Below are positions 46,270 through 54,909 of a stretch of DNA of 64,000 nucleotides, one piece after another. Each line of letters opens with the position of its first letter. Position 1 is the stretch's first letter. The position numbers and the translations under genes were made by a program. Below the pieces are notes generated by a model, which saw nothing but the letters and a program-made list of their open reading frames with translations, was not told where the DNA came from and ran no database searches. Source of the DNA: Fidelibacterota bacterium (lineage in GTDB: Bacteria > Fidelibacterota > Marinisomatia > SCGC-AAA003-L08 > JACNLC01); the NCBI GenBank assembly GCA_024277615.1, contig JAJRUW010000010.1, forward strand, positions 1-64,000, written 5' to 3'.

Positions 46270-46552
46270 AAAGTGGGAAGTGTAAAGTCCTTTCGGTGAA
46301 TCGGTTTTGCAGCGGTACATCCGTACATAAATGAAAATTTTGAAAGGTATAATATTTTAACCCGGTTTCCGGATTTGTAACCGTTGGCATATCCCCGGTG
46401 GTTTTCAATTTTCACTGGGGCTGGATCGATTTACAAATGCTTGTCAGGTGGTCCGCAAATTACTTGCCAAACCGTTTCTGATGGTTGTTTCCGATGGAAA
46501 GTCACCTGTAAATTAATCAGCTTTTTTTTAAATAGAAATACAAGGAATATTT

Positions 46553-47116
46553 ATGGCGGATACTTCGGATTTCAGAAACGGACTGGTCATGGAGCATAAA
46601 AACGGCTTGTGGAAAATCGTTGAATTTCTGCATGTAAAACCAGGCAAGGGTCCGGCTTTCGTCCGGACGAAACTGAAAAATGTAAAAACCGGCCAGGTGG
46701 TTGATGAAACTTTTCGCGCCGGTGAGAAAATCACGGTGATCAGGCTGGAAGCCCGGGATTATAATTATCTCTACAACGATGGAGAGCATTATTATTTTAT
46801 GGACAACGAGACTTACGAGCAGATCACGCTCACAAAAGAACAGCTGGACGATGTCACCGATTTTCTCGTCGAGAACACCAACACCACCATCGCTTTCAAC
46901 GGCACCGACCCGGTGGAGGTGCGCATCCCTCAACACATGAGTTTAAAGATCGTGAAAACCGATCCCGGCGAGCGGGGTAATACGGCCCAGGGTGGCACCA
47001 AACCCGCCGAACTCGAAACCGGAGTAGTCCTGCAGGTTCCGCTGTTCATTCAGGAAGGGGAAACCATCCGTGTGGATACTAAAGACCGCCGCTATATTGA
47101 ACGGGTCAAGGGATAG
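46553..47116 (+). CDS. efp: Elongation factor P
   Basis: EF-P binds between the P and E sites of the ribosome and relieves stalling at polyproline. At 187 residues it has three OB-like domains. The tip loop HVKPGKGPAF retains the modifiable lysine, and DVTDFLVENTNTTIAFNGTDPVEVRIP and the C-terminal GVVLQVPLFIQEGETIRVDT are typical. An AAGGAA ribosome-binding site precedes it. No modification gene (epmA, ymfI or deoxyhypusine-type) is nearby. It heads the efp-accB-accC run, an arrangement common in bacteria. Confidence 0.96.
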   Translation: MADTSDFRNGLVMEHKNGLWKIVEFLHVKPGKGPAFVRTKLKNVKTGQVVDETFRAGEKITVIRLEARDYNYLYNDGEHYYFMDNETYEQITLTKEQLDDVTDFLVENTNTTIAFNGTDPVEVRIPQHMSLKIVKTDPGERGNTAQGGTKPAELETGVVLQVPLFIQEGETIRVDTKDRRYIERVKG

Positions 47117-47122
47117 CGGATC

Positions 47123-47599
47123 ATGATCCCGAAATCAAAAATCAAAGAGATCATCGACCTCATCGAAGGCACCGACATCAGTGAGATCGAGATAACCTCA
47201 GATAAAGACACACATAAAATTCGCATCTCCCGGTTGAATCACGGGACGAATTCCCTGCCGTATTCCGAAGTATTGAGGGCTGCTCAACCTGCCCCAGCGG
47301 CTCAACAACCCGTACAAGCGCCGGAAGTACCCGCCGAAACAACTGATTCCGGTCCGGAACAGCTGCAGGTAAAAGCTCCCCTGGTGGGAACATATTATGC
47401 CTCACCGAAACCCGATTCCCCCCCCTTTGTGAAGGTCGGTGATATTATTAATGTGGGTCAGACGGTGTGTCTCATCGAGGCGATGAAAATCTTCAACGAG
47501 ATTGAATCCGAAGTGGCAGGGAAGGTAGTTCGGATCCTGCTGGAGAATGAAGCGCCGGTGGAATACGGCCAGACGCTGATGATCGTAGAACCCGTCTGA
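47123..47599 (+). CDS. accB: Acetyl-CoA carboxylase biotin carboxyl carrier protein
   Basis: AccB carries the biotin that shuttles CO2 between AccC and the AccA/AccD transferase. The 158 residues comprise an N-terminal association region ([20 protein letters not shown]), an Ala/Pro/Gln-rich linker and the biotinyl domain with [20 protein letters not shown] and the [10 protein letters not shown] motif, whose Lys is biotinylated. It starts six bases after efp and ends one base before accC. Confidence 0.96.
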   Translation: MIPKSKIKEIIDLIEGTDISEIEITSDKDTHKIRISRLNHGTNSLPYSEVLRAAQPAPAAQQPVQAPEVPAETTDSGPEQLQVKAPLVGTYYASPKPDSPPFVKVGDIINVGQTVCLIEAMKIFNEIESEVAGKVVRILLENEAPVEYGQTLMIVEPV

Positions 47600-47600
47600 C

Positions 47601-48956
47601 ATGTACCGTAAAATACTCATCGCCAATCGTGGCGAAATTGCATTGCGGATCATCAGGGCCTGCCGTGAACTGGGTATCCAGACGGTGGCAGTGTATTCAC
47701 AGGCGGACGAGTTATCACTGCACGTGAGATTTGCCGACGAAGCCATCTGCATCGGCCCGCCTGATTCCAACAAAAGTTATCTGAACATCCCTTCCATCAT
47801 TGCGGCTGCAGAGCTCACCAATGCAGAAGCCATCCACCCGGGTTATGGGTTCCTGTCCGAAAATGCCGAGTTTTCCAGCATCTGCCGGGATAATGAAATT
47901 GCTTTCATCGGCCCGCCTCCGGAAACCATCGACGCCATCGGTGATAAAGCCCGGGCCAAAAGTACCATGAAATCCGTTCAGGTTCCGGTTGTTCCCGGGT
48001 CAGACGGTACTGTGGCGACAGTTGAGGAAGCCCTGACTCTGGCGAAGGGTATAGGCTTTCCGGTCATTCTGAAGGCTTCAGCCGGTGGCGGTGGCCGGGG
48101 CATGCGCATTGTGGAAAAACCCTCCGAAATGGAAACCGCCTTTAACATGGCCCAGTCCGAAGCCCGCACGGCTTTCGGGAATGCGGATATGTATCTGGAG
48201 AAATTCATCCTCAAACCCCGCCACATCGAAGTTCAGATACTGGCTGATACTTTTGGTAATGTGATTGCCCTGGGCGAGCGGGAATGCTCTATTCAGCGGA
48301 GGCATCAGAAACTGGTGGAAGAATCGCCCTCGCCGGCAGTGACACCCGAGATCAGAGAGCAGCTCTACAAAGCCGCCATTGCCGGAGCCCGTGCTGCTGA
48401 CTATGTGGGCGCCGGAACCATTGAATTTCTCCTCGATGCCAGGGGTGACTATTATTTCATGGAGATGAATACGCGCATTCAGGTGGAACATCCCATCACT
48501 GAAATGGTGGTCGGACTGGATCTCATCAAATTTCAGATTCTGTGCCATGCCGGTGAGCCCCTGCCCGACTGGATGCACAATATCAAGCTGCGGGGGCATG
48601 CCATCGAATGTCGCATCAATGCCGAAGATCCGGCACGTGACTTCATGCCCTCCCCCGGCAGGATCACGGCCTTCCACATGCCGGGCGGAATGGGGGTCAG
48701 GGTGGACACACACGCCTATTCCGGTTATTTCATTCCGCCCTATTATGATTCCATGATCGCCAAACTCATTGTACATTCACCAACCAGAGAAGAGGCTCTT
48801 AACCGCATGGAAGTTGCTCTGGACGAATGTGTAATCGAGGGCGTCAAGACCATTATCCCCTTTCACAAACAACTTTTTAAAAATAAAAAATTCAGAGCCG
48901 GTGATATCCACACCGGATTTTTAGACACCTTTAAATTTGAACCAGATAAGGATTAG
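47601..48956 (+). CDS. accC: Acetyl-CoA carboxylase biotin carboxylase subunit
   Basis: ATP-dependent carboxylation of biotin on AccB. The 451 residues show the ATP-grasp plan: [54 protein letters not shown] (ATP loop), [44 protein letters not shown] and the C-terminal [16 protein letters not shown]. It is cotranscribed with accB. gcvH follows three bases later. Confidence 0.97.
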   Translation: MYRKILIANRGEIALRIIRACRELGIQTVAVYSQADELSLHVRFADEAICIGPPDSNKSYLNIPSIIAAAELTNAEAIHPGYGFLSENAEFSSICRDNEIAFIGPPPETIDAIGDKARAKSTMKSVQVPVVPGSDGTVATVEEALTLAKGIGFPVILKASAGGGGRGMRIVEKPSEMETAFNMAQSEARTAFGNADMYLEKFILKPRHIEVQILADTFGNVIALGERECSIQRRHQKLVEESPSPAVTPEIREQLYKAAIAGARAADYVGAGTIEFLLDARGDYYFMEMNTRIQVEHPITEMVVGLDLIKFQILCHAGEPLPDWMHNIKLRGHAIECRINAEDPARDFMPSPGRITAFHMPGGMGVRVDTHAYSGYFIPPYYDSMIAKLIVHSPTREEALNRMEVALDECVIEGVKTIIPFHKQLFKNKKFRAGDIHTGFLDTFKFEPDKD

Positions 48957-48959
48957 AGA

Positions 48960-49337
48960 ATGAATGTACCAGATGAACTGAAATACTCGGCGGATCACGA
49001 ATGGGTCAGGACCGAAGGAGATATTGTCACTGTGGGCATCACCGATTACGCTCAGGGTGAGTTGGGAGATGTGATCTTCATTGAATTTCCCGAAGTCGGA
49101 GATACGGTCACCGCCGGTGATACTTTTGGAACAGTGGAGGCCGTAAAAACAGTTGCCGATCTTTTCGCACCCCTTTCAGGAGAAATACTGGAAGTGAATA
49201 CGGGACTGGAGGACAGCCCTGAATCCGTAAATAAGGACCCCTATCAGAGCGGCTGGATTGTCAGGATCAAAGCCAGTGCTTTGCAGGAATTAGATCAACT
49301 GATGGATGCAAAGGCTTACAAGGAGCACATCAGCTGA
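48960..49337 (+). CDS. gcvH: Glycine cleavage system H protein
   Basis: GcvH carries the lipoyl arm that accepts the methylamine group from P protein. The 125 residues contain YSADHEWVRTEGDIVTVGITDYAQGELGDVIFIE and the lipoyl-Lys motif VEAVKTVADLFAPLSGE, followed by NKDPYQSGWIVRIK. It overlaps gcvPA by one base, so the two are coupled. It may also serve as the scaffold for lipoate assembly. Confidence 0.96.
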   Translation: MNVPDELKYSADHEWVRTEGDIVTVGITDYAQGELGDVIFIEFPEVGDTVTAGDTFGTVEAVKTVADLFAPLSGEILEVNTGLEDSPESVNKDPYQSGWIVRIKASALQELDQLMDAKAYKEHIS

Positions 49338-50662
49338 TGCCGTATATTCCCAATACCGCCCGTACTGAAGCAGCTATGTTTGCCGATATGGGCGTCTCCG
49401 GGTTTGAGGAATTGATCCGAAATATTCCCGAAGAGCTACGTCTTGACGGTGCCCTGGGACTGCAGCCCGGACTGTCCGAATGGGAACTGGAATCTGCCGC
49501 TCAGGTGCTGGGGCAGCTGAATCGCCCCGCCGGCAGCGGACTGTGTTTTCTCGGCGGTGGGGTCTATGATCATTATATCCCCAAAGCCGTGGATTTTCTG
49601 GCAGGTCGTTCCGAGTTTTATACGGCCTATACGCCTTACCAGGCTGAAGTGAGTCAGGGTACGCTCCAGGCCATGTACGAATTTCAGTCAATGATCTGTG
49701 CCCTAAGCGGGATGGATGTGGCCAATGCCTCCATGTATGACGGAGGCTCTGCTCTGGCAGAAGCCTGTTCTCTGGCCATGGCTGCCACAAGGAAGACCAG
49801 AATTCTGCTTTCCGGTACAGTGAACCCCAGATTTATTTCCGTTGTCCGTACATATTTGCAGAACCGTCAGGCTGAGCTCGTTATCCTGCCGGAGCAAGAG
49901 GGCGTCACTGACCTGAGGAATGTACCCGGGCTGATCGGTGATGCAGCTTGCCTGGTAGTCCAATCCCCCAACTATTACGGCGTACTGGAGGACTGGCGCA
50001 AAGTATCCGGACTGACCGGAAGTTCCAGGGCTCTTTTAGTCGCCGTCTCCGACCCGCTGCGTCTGAGTGTCATGGCGTCCCCGGGGGAATGCGGAGCGGA
50101 TGTATTTGTCGGGGAGGGACAGATGCTGGGCAATGAGCTCTCCTTCGGCGGACCATACCTGGGACTGCTGGCAGTTACCGAAAAATACCTGCGGAAATTG
50201 CCCGGACGGATCAGCGGCAAAACCGTTGACAGCAGCGGGAACGAGGCTTATGTACTCACGCTACAGACCCGGGAGCAGCATATCCGTCGGGAAAATGCTA
50301 CCTCCAACATCTGTACCAATCAGGGCTTGATGGCTCTCAGAGCAGCCATCTACATGTCACTCATGGGGAAAGAAAATCTTCCCAAAATCGCCAGACTTTG
50401 TTTTAAGAAGGCCCACTATGCAGCAGACAAAATACTGGAATCGAAACGGTACTCCCTACCCTTCGGAGATCAGTTCCTTAATGAATTCGTCCTTAAAATA
50501 GAATCCGGCCCGACTGCCCGGAATCTCGTTGAAGCTGCCGAAAGGGAAAATATATTCATCGGTACCGTGCAGAATTCAACGGATCTGCTCCTGCTGGCCT
50601 TTACCGAAAAAAGAACCCGGCTTGAAATAGACCGGCTGATCGAATTTCTGAACAGGATCTGA
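49337..50662 (+). CDS. gcvPA: Glycine dehydrogenase (decarboxylating) subunit 1
   Basis: The N-terminal half-type subunit of split P protein, which decarboxylates glycine using pyridoxal phosphate bound by subunit 2. It has 441 residues with YIPNTARTEAAMFADMGVSGFEELI, YTAYTPYQAEVSQGTLQAMYEFQSMICALSGMDVANASMYDGGSALAEA and RRENATSNICTNQGLMALRAAIY, all characteristic. The partner gcvPB and the aminomethyltransferase gcvT are not next to it, so they must lie elsewhere. It overlaps the GGGPS-like gene by one base. Confidence 0.95.
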   Translation: MPYIPNTARTEAAMFADMGVSGFEELIRNIPEELRLDGALGLQPGLSEWELESAAQVLGQLNRPAGSGLCFLGGGVYDHYIPKAVDFLAGRSEFYTAYTPYQAEVSQGTLQAMYEFQSMICALSGMDVANASMYDGGSALAEACSLAMAATRKTRILLSGTVNPRFISVVRTYLQNRQAELVILPEQEGVTDLRNVPGLIGDAACLVVQSPNYYGVLEDWRKVSGLTGSSRALLVAVSDPLRLSVMASPGECGADVFVGEGQMLGNELSFGGPYLGLLAVTEKYLRKLPGRISGKTVDSSGNEAYVLTLQTREQHIRRENATSNICTNQGLMALRAAIYMSLMGKENLPKIARLCFKKAHYAADKILESKRYSLPFGDQFLNEFVLKIESGPTARNLVEAAERENIFIGTVQNSTDLLLLAFTEKRTRLEIDRLIEFLNRI

Positions 50663-51414
50663 TGACCACCTTCGAAAGACTGGAAGAGAAAAGGTCGGCC
50701 AGAGGTGCCTGTGCCCTGGCTCTTCTGGATCCGGATATCAAAAATGACGGCCGACTGCAAGAGATGGTCCATACGGTTACAGCCGCTGATTTTGACGGCA
50801 TCCTCGTAGGTGGCAGTCTCATAATGGATGAGCGCTTTGAAGCCCGCCTGGGGCTGATCAAGTCCCTGACCGACCTGCCGCTGGTCATTTTCCCCGGCTC
50901 ATCCCGGCAGCTCTCACGGGTTGCAGACGCAGTACTGTTTCTGTCGCTGCTCAGCGGCCGGAACCCCCAGTACCTCATCGGCGAACAGGTACAATCTGCG
51001 CCCCTCATCCACAGCCTGTGTCTGGAGACCATCCCGACGGGGTATATCCTGCTGGATGGAGGAGCCGTTTCATCGGTACAGGTGATGAGCAATACAAATC
51101 CTTTACCTCCTGAAAAAAAGGATATCATCCTGGCCCATGCTCTGGCAGGTCAGTATCTGGGCATGAAACTCATTTTTTTGGAATCAGGCAGCGGAGCCGA
51201 AAATAGTGCCGGGGCAGGTCTGGTTGAACTGATAGCGGGCGCTCTGGAAATTCCTTTGGTCGTGGGAGGGGGCATTCGCACAAAGGACACCGTTAGTGGT
51301 CTGGTGCAGGCCGGTGCAGGGTATGTGGTCATCGGTAACGCTCTGGAAAAAACGGGTTCTCCGGATGATATAGCGGAACTGGTGAGCGCCGCACATCATA
51401 CAGGGAACTCCTGA
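50662..51414 (+). CDS. Geranylgeranylglyceryl phosphate synthase family protein (group II)
   Basis: A 250-residue TIM-barrel prenyltransferase of the archaeal GGGPS/PcrB family, which joins a polyprenyl chain to sn-glycerol-1-phosphate by an ether bond. The family phosphate and substrate motifs are intact: LALLDPDIKNDG, FDGILVGGSLIMDE, IFPGSSRQLSRVADAVLFLSLLSGRNPQYLIGEQV, ETIPTGYILLDGGAVSSVQVMSNT, LIFLESGSGAENSAG and VVGGGIRTKDTVSGL. These match the group II type found in some FCB bacteria. Whether a membrane ether lipid or another product is made is unknown. No other archaeal-lipid gene is visible here. Confidence 0.9.
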   Translation: MTTFERLEEKRSARGACALALLDPDIKNDGRLQEMVHTVTAADFDGILVGGSLIMDERFEARLGLIKSLTDLPLVIFPGSSRQLSRVADAVLFLSLLSGRNPQYLIGEQVQSAPLIHSLCLETIPTGYILLDGGAVSSVQVMSNTNPLPPEKKDIILAHALAGQYLGMKLIFLESGSGAENSAGAGLVELIAGALEIPLVVGGGIRTKDTVSGLVQAGAGYVVIGNALEKTGSPDDIAELVSAAHHTGNS

Positions 51415-51416
51415 TT

Positions 51417-52358
51417 GTGCAGTCGAAAAACGAACAGAATCCATTATATCGAAGTGCCAGGCACTTTCTGCTTCATCTTCAGTTTGAACGACGCCTGTCA
51501 CGCAACACTATCGAAGCTTATTGGAGTGACCTGCGTCGTTATACGGATTATCTGAACGACGCTTTCAGTATCAGCCGGCCGCAGGAGATAAAACTTGCCC
51601 AGATCCGGGCCTATGTCAAGCTGCTGTCCCGGTTAACCCCCGGAGACAGTTCCGAGGGTTTCAAAACAGCGACAATCAGCAGAGCTTTTTCGGCGCTGCG
51701 GGGCTATCACAGCTACCTGATACATGAGGGGTTGTCCAAAAAAGACCCGACTACTTTTCTGGTACCACCGCGGCAAGAAAAAAAATTACCAGAAGTTTTG
51801 ACGGTTGGTGAGATCGAAACCATCTTTAAAGCCGTGGACCTCACCTGCAAAACCGGCCCGAGGGATATGGCCCTGTTGCAGCTCCTTTACTCCTGCGGGC
51901 TGCGCGTTTCGGAAGTAGTAAGTCTGAAATTACCCAATATCCTCTGGGAGGATACTATGGTCCGGGTCATCGGCAAGGGCAGTAAAGAGAGGATTGTCCC
52001 CATTGGGGCTCCGGCTTTCAGCAGCCTGACGGAATATGTGGAAAATTTACGTCCCTCGCTGGCCAGAAAAGGGAACAATCGCGGCTTCCTGTTCTTGAAT
52101 CTGCGCGGCGGACCGATTACACGTATGTCAGTCTGGAATATTGTGCATGAAAATGTGGTCAAAACCGACATCCGTAAAAGAGTCAGTCCCCATACGTTTC
52201 GGCATAGTTTTGCCACCCATTTACTGGAAGGGGGGGCAGATTTGCGAGTGGTCCAGGAACTTTTGGGACATGCGGATATTACCACGACCCAGATTTACAC
52301 ACATCTTGACAAGACGTATTTGAAAGAGACACACAAACAATTTCACCCGAGAGGTTAA
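51417..52358 (+). CDS. Tyrosine recombinase of the XerC/XerD family
   Basis: Resolves chromosome dimers at the dif site with its partner. The 313 residues have an N-terminal SAM-like DNA-binding domain (HLQFERRLSRNTIEAYWSDLRRY) and the catalytic domain with Arg in LLYSCGLRVSEVVSLK, Lys in IGKGSKERIVPIG, HTFRHSFATHLLEGGADLRVVQELLGHADITTTQIYTH (His, Arg, His and nucleophilic Tyr). The length and organisation fit chromosomal Xer proteins more than phage integrases. GTG start two bases after the GGGPS stop. Confidence 0.93.
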   Translation: MQSKNEQNPLYRSARHFLLHLQFERRLSRNTIEAYWSDLRRYTDYLNDAFSISRPQEIKLAQIRAYVKLLSRLTPGDSSEGFKTATISRAFSALRGYHSYLIHEGLSKKDPTTFLVPPRQEKKLPEVLTVGEIETIFKAVDLTCKTGPRDMALLQLLYSCGLRVSEVVSLKLPNILWEDTMVRVIGKGSKERIVPIGAPAFSSLTEYVENLRPSLARKGNNRGFLFLNLRGGPITRMSVWNIVHENVVKTDIRKRVSPHTFRHSFATHLLEGGADLRVVQELLGHADITTTQIYTHLDKTYLKETHKQFHPRG

Positions 52359-53006
52359 ATGCTATTCAGATTGCCCGCAGAAGTCCTTGTGCTTCTGATC
52401 CCCACTTTACTTTTTGCACTTTGTTTTCATGAATTTTCCCATGCCTGGATGGCCTACCGGCAGGGAGATGATACAGCCGCCCGACTGGGCAGACTGACCC
52501 TGAATCCCATGGCCCATCTGGACCCCCTGGGAGCTATGATGATCCTGTTTGTGGGATTCGGCTGGGCGAAACCCGTACCGGTGAATCCCCGCAATATGCG
52601 TCATCCCCGGGCAGATATGATGAAAGTGGCCTTTGCCGGCCCGGCTTCCAATCTGCTCCTGGCCCTCGTAGGGGGGATTATTATCCGGATTCTGGGGTAC
52701 CATAGTTATGCCCAACTGGTCCTGAGTGGTTCCGTGGGTCAGCTGCTGGCCTATTTTGTACAGATCAATATCATGCTGGCGGTGTTTAATATGATACCCG
52801 TTGCACCTCTGGATGGTTCACAGATTTTTTCAGGACTGATCGTACGGTATAATCCTCAACTGGTGATCAAGCTGCAGCATTATGGCCCGAGGATCCTGCT
52901 GGGTGTAATTCTTTTGGGGTATTTCACACCCGTCAATTTGCTGGGTTGGTTTATTACCCCTTTCTTAAAAATATTCATGTCTCTCTTCGCAGGGATATCA
53001 GTCTGA
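52359..53006 (+). CDS. Site-2 protease family (M50) membrane metalloprotease
   Basis: A 215-residue intramembrane zinc protease-like protein. The first zinc motif is FHEFSHAW, followed by [20 protein letters not shown]. The C-terminal [16 protein letters not shown] supplies the Asp zinc ligand. About five hydrophobic segments are present. No PDZ domain, so it belongs to the short YwhC/Rip3-like subgroup. Substrate unknown. The ATG follows the xer stop directly. Confidence 0.92.
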   Translation: MLFRLPAEVLVLLIPTLLFALCFHEFSHAWMAYRQGDDTAARLGRLTLNPMAHLDPLGAMMILFVGFGWAKPVPVNPRNMRHPRADMMKVAFAGPASNLLLALVGGIIIRILGYHSYAQLVLSGSVGQLLAYFVQINIMLAVFNMIPVAPLDGSQIFSGLIVRYNPQLVIKLQHYGPRILLGVILLGYFTPVNLLGWFITPFLKIFMSLFAGISV

Positions 53007-53038
53007 CACCGGCTCCGGGATGGCAGGGTTCAGCTTGC

Positions 53039-53194
53039 ATGAAAAATCATACCGGAAATAAAACTGTTCAAAAGAAACTGAAACACCTGCTCAGTCAGGA
53101 TTATCGGCGACCGGCATCCGGTTGGAAAATGTTAAAATATGCCATCCTCCTGGCTCTGATCCTGTATTTTTTATTCAGGACCGGCAGGCTGTAA
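53039..53194 (+). CDS. Small putative tail-anchored membrane protein
   Basis: A 51-residue ORF starting at an ATG 32 bases after the M50 gene. It has a basic, polar N-terminal half and a C-terminal hydrophobic helix (MLKYAILLALILYFLFRTG). No family recognised. The TM segment and position between two operon genes favour a real gene, but the length makes this uncertain. The longer ORF-track version overlaps the M50 gene and is less likely. Confidence 0.45.
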   Translation: MKNHTGNKTVQKKLKHLLSQDYRRPASGWKMLKYAILLALILYFLFRTGRL

Positions 53195-53231
53195 TGTATG
53201 GATTAAATAGAAAAAATTAAACAGGAAAGCA

Positions 53232-54908
53232 ATGAAGATTGTAGAATGTGTCCCCAATTTTAGTGAAGGCCGTGATACTGCCAGAATCCGGGCAATTACG
53301 GATGCCATCAGTGCCGTTGACGGAGTGAGTCTGTTGGATGTTGACCCCGGCGCAGATACCAATCGCACGGTTGTAACGCTGGTGGGAGAACCTGAAGCGG
53401 TCATGGAGGGAGCCTTTCAGGGCATCCGTAAAGCCGCAGAGGTTCTGGATATGCGTAAACACCACGGGGCTCATCCCAGAATGGGTGCAACGGATGTGTG
53501 TCCCTTTGTGCCGGTAAGCGGGCTTACCATGGAAGATTGTGTGGAATATGCCAAATTACTCGGTAAACGGGTTGGGGAAGAACTGGGAATACCGGTGTTC
53601 CTTTATGAATATGCAGCCAGCCGGCCGGACAGACGCAACCTGGCCGATATTCGCGCCGGGGAATACGAAAGCATGGGCGAAAAGCTGCAGGACCCCCACT
53701 GGAAACCCGATTTCGGTCCCGCTGCGTTGAATGCCAAAGCGGGTGTAACGGCAATTGGAGCGCGGCAGTTTCTTGTGGCCTACAATGTCAACCTGAATAC
53801 CAAAGACAAAAAAATTGCCAGCGATATCGCCCTCGATATCCGGGAAGCCGGACGAAACCGGCGGGACCCGCAGACCCATAAATTCATCCGTGACGCAAAG
53901 GGAGTACCCCTCAAACAGCCCGGGACACTTAAAGCTGTAAAAGCCGTGGGCTGGTACATTGACGAATACGGTGTTGCTCAGCTGTCCATGAACCTAACGG
54001 ATATAACCCGAACGCCTGTACATATCGCCTTCGAAGAAGTCCGCTGCCAGGCCCGGAAAAGAGGCTTACGGGTTACCGGCAGTGAGTTGGTGGGGCTGAT
54101 TCCGCTGCAGGCCATGCTGGATGCAGGAAGATATTATTTGGAAAAGCAGCATCGTTCAACGGGTATCCCGGAAAAAGACATATTGTATCTTGCAGTTAAA
54201 TCGATGGGCCTGGATGAACTGAGTCCCTTTGATCCGGCTGAGAAGATCATTGAATACCGCATCTCGCCAACCTTCGGACCTCTGGTACGCTTACCGATAG
54301 ATGCCTTCGCGGATGAATTGTCTTCAGAGAGTCCTGCACCGGGCGGGGGCAGCGTTGCGGCCGTTGCGGGCAGTCTGGGAGCCGGACTTGCCGCCATGGT
54401 GGCCAATCTGACTTTCGGCAAACGGAAATGGGAACCGCTCTATGAGCGAATGTGTCACCTGGCTGATGAAGGACAGCGTCTTAAAATAAAACTTCTGAAA
54501 CTGGTGGATGAGGACACAGAAGCCTTCAACGATGTAATGGCAGCCTTCAGGCTCCCAAAAAGCACTGAAGAACAAATCCGGGACAGAGAAGCTGCCATAC
54601 AGCAGGCAACCCGAAAAGCGACTTCAGTACCTTTCACAGTCCTCGAATCCTGCAGAGACATTTTTAAACTCGCCCTGGAAGCAGCTGAAAAGGGTAATCC
54701 GAACTCTATTTCCGATGCGGGAGTGGCAGGGGAGATGGCAGCCGCTGGTGCCAGGGGTGCCGCCCTGAATGTGTTGATCAATCTGGGGGGCCTTGCAGAT
54801 AAGGATTACTGTGAAAGGATGCGGTTGGAGACAGCCGGGATTTTGGAACAGGTGGATAGAGACCTGCAGGCACTGCGGGAACTGGTGGCCGCAGGAATGA
54901 AAGGCTGA
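53232..54908 (+). CDS. Bifunctional glutamate formimidoyltransferase / formimidoyltetrahydrofolate cyclodeaminase
   Basis: The 558 residues combine two enzymes of histidine breakdown. The N-terminal about 340 residues are the formiminotransferase (IVECVPNFSEGRD, the catalytic-His region KHHGAHPRMGATDVCPFVP, FLVAYNVNLNT, QVSMNL-type QLSMNLTD). The C-terminal about 195 residues are the cyclodeaminase (SPAPGGGSVAAVAGSLGAGLAAMVANLTFG, VDEDTEAFNDVMAAFRLP). The fusion resembles the animal FTCD plan. It yields methenyl-tetrahydrofolate and ammonia. The other histidine-degradation genes are not in the window. Confidence 0.94.
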   Translation: MKIVECVPNFSEGRDTARIRAITDAISAVDGVSLLDVDPGADTNRTVVTLVGEPEAVMEGAFQGIRKAAEVLDMRKHHGAHPRMGATDVCPFVPVSGLTMEDCVEYAKLLGKRVGEELGIPVFLYEYAASRPDRRNLADIRAGEYESMGEKLQDPHWKPDFGPAALNAKAGVTAIGARQFLVAYNVNLNTKDKKIASDIALDIREAGRNRRDPQTHKFIRDAKGVPLKQPGTLKAVKAVGWYIDEYGVAQLSMNLTDITRTPVHIAFEEVRCQARKRGLRVTGSELVGLIPLQAMLDAGRYYLEKQHRSTGIPEKDILYLAVKSMGLDELSPFDPAEKIIEYRISPTFGPLVRLPIDAFADELSSESPAPGGGSVAAVAGSLGAGLAAMVANLTFGKRKWEPLYERMCHLADEGQRLKIKLLKLVDEDTEAFNDVMAAFRLPKSTEEQIRDREAAIQQATRKATSVPFTVLESCRDIFKLALEAAEKGNPNSISDAGVAGEMAAAGARGAALNVLINLGGLADKDYCERMRLETAGILEQVDRDLQALRELVAAGMKG

Positions 54909-54909
54909 A

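Noticed and set aside
48078-48776. 232-residue - strand ORF opposite accC
   Set aside because: Antisense shadow of accC with no recognisable domain.
48900-48990. Glycine riboswitch ahead of gcvH
   Set aside because: gcvH begins three bases after accC, leaving no room for a leader; no aptamer-like sequence was found upstream.
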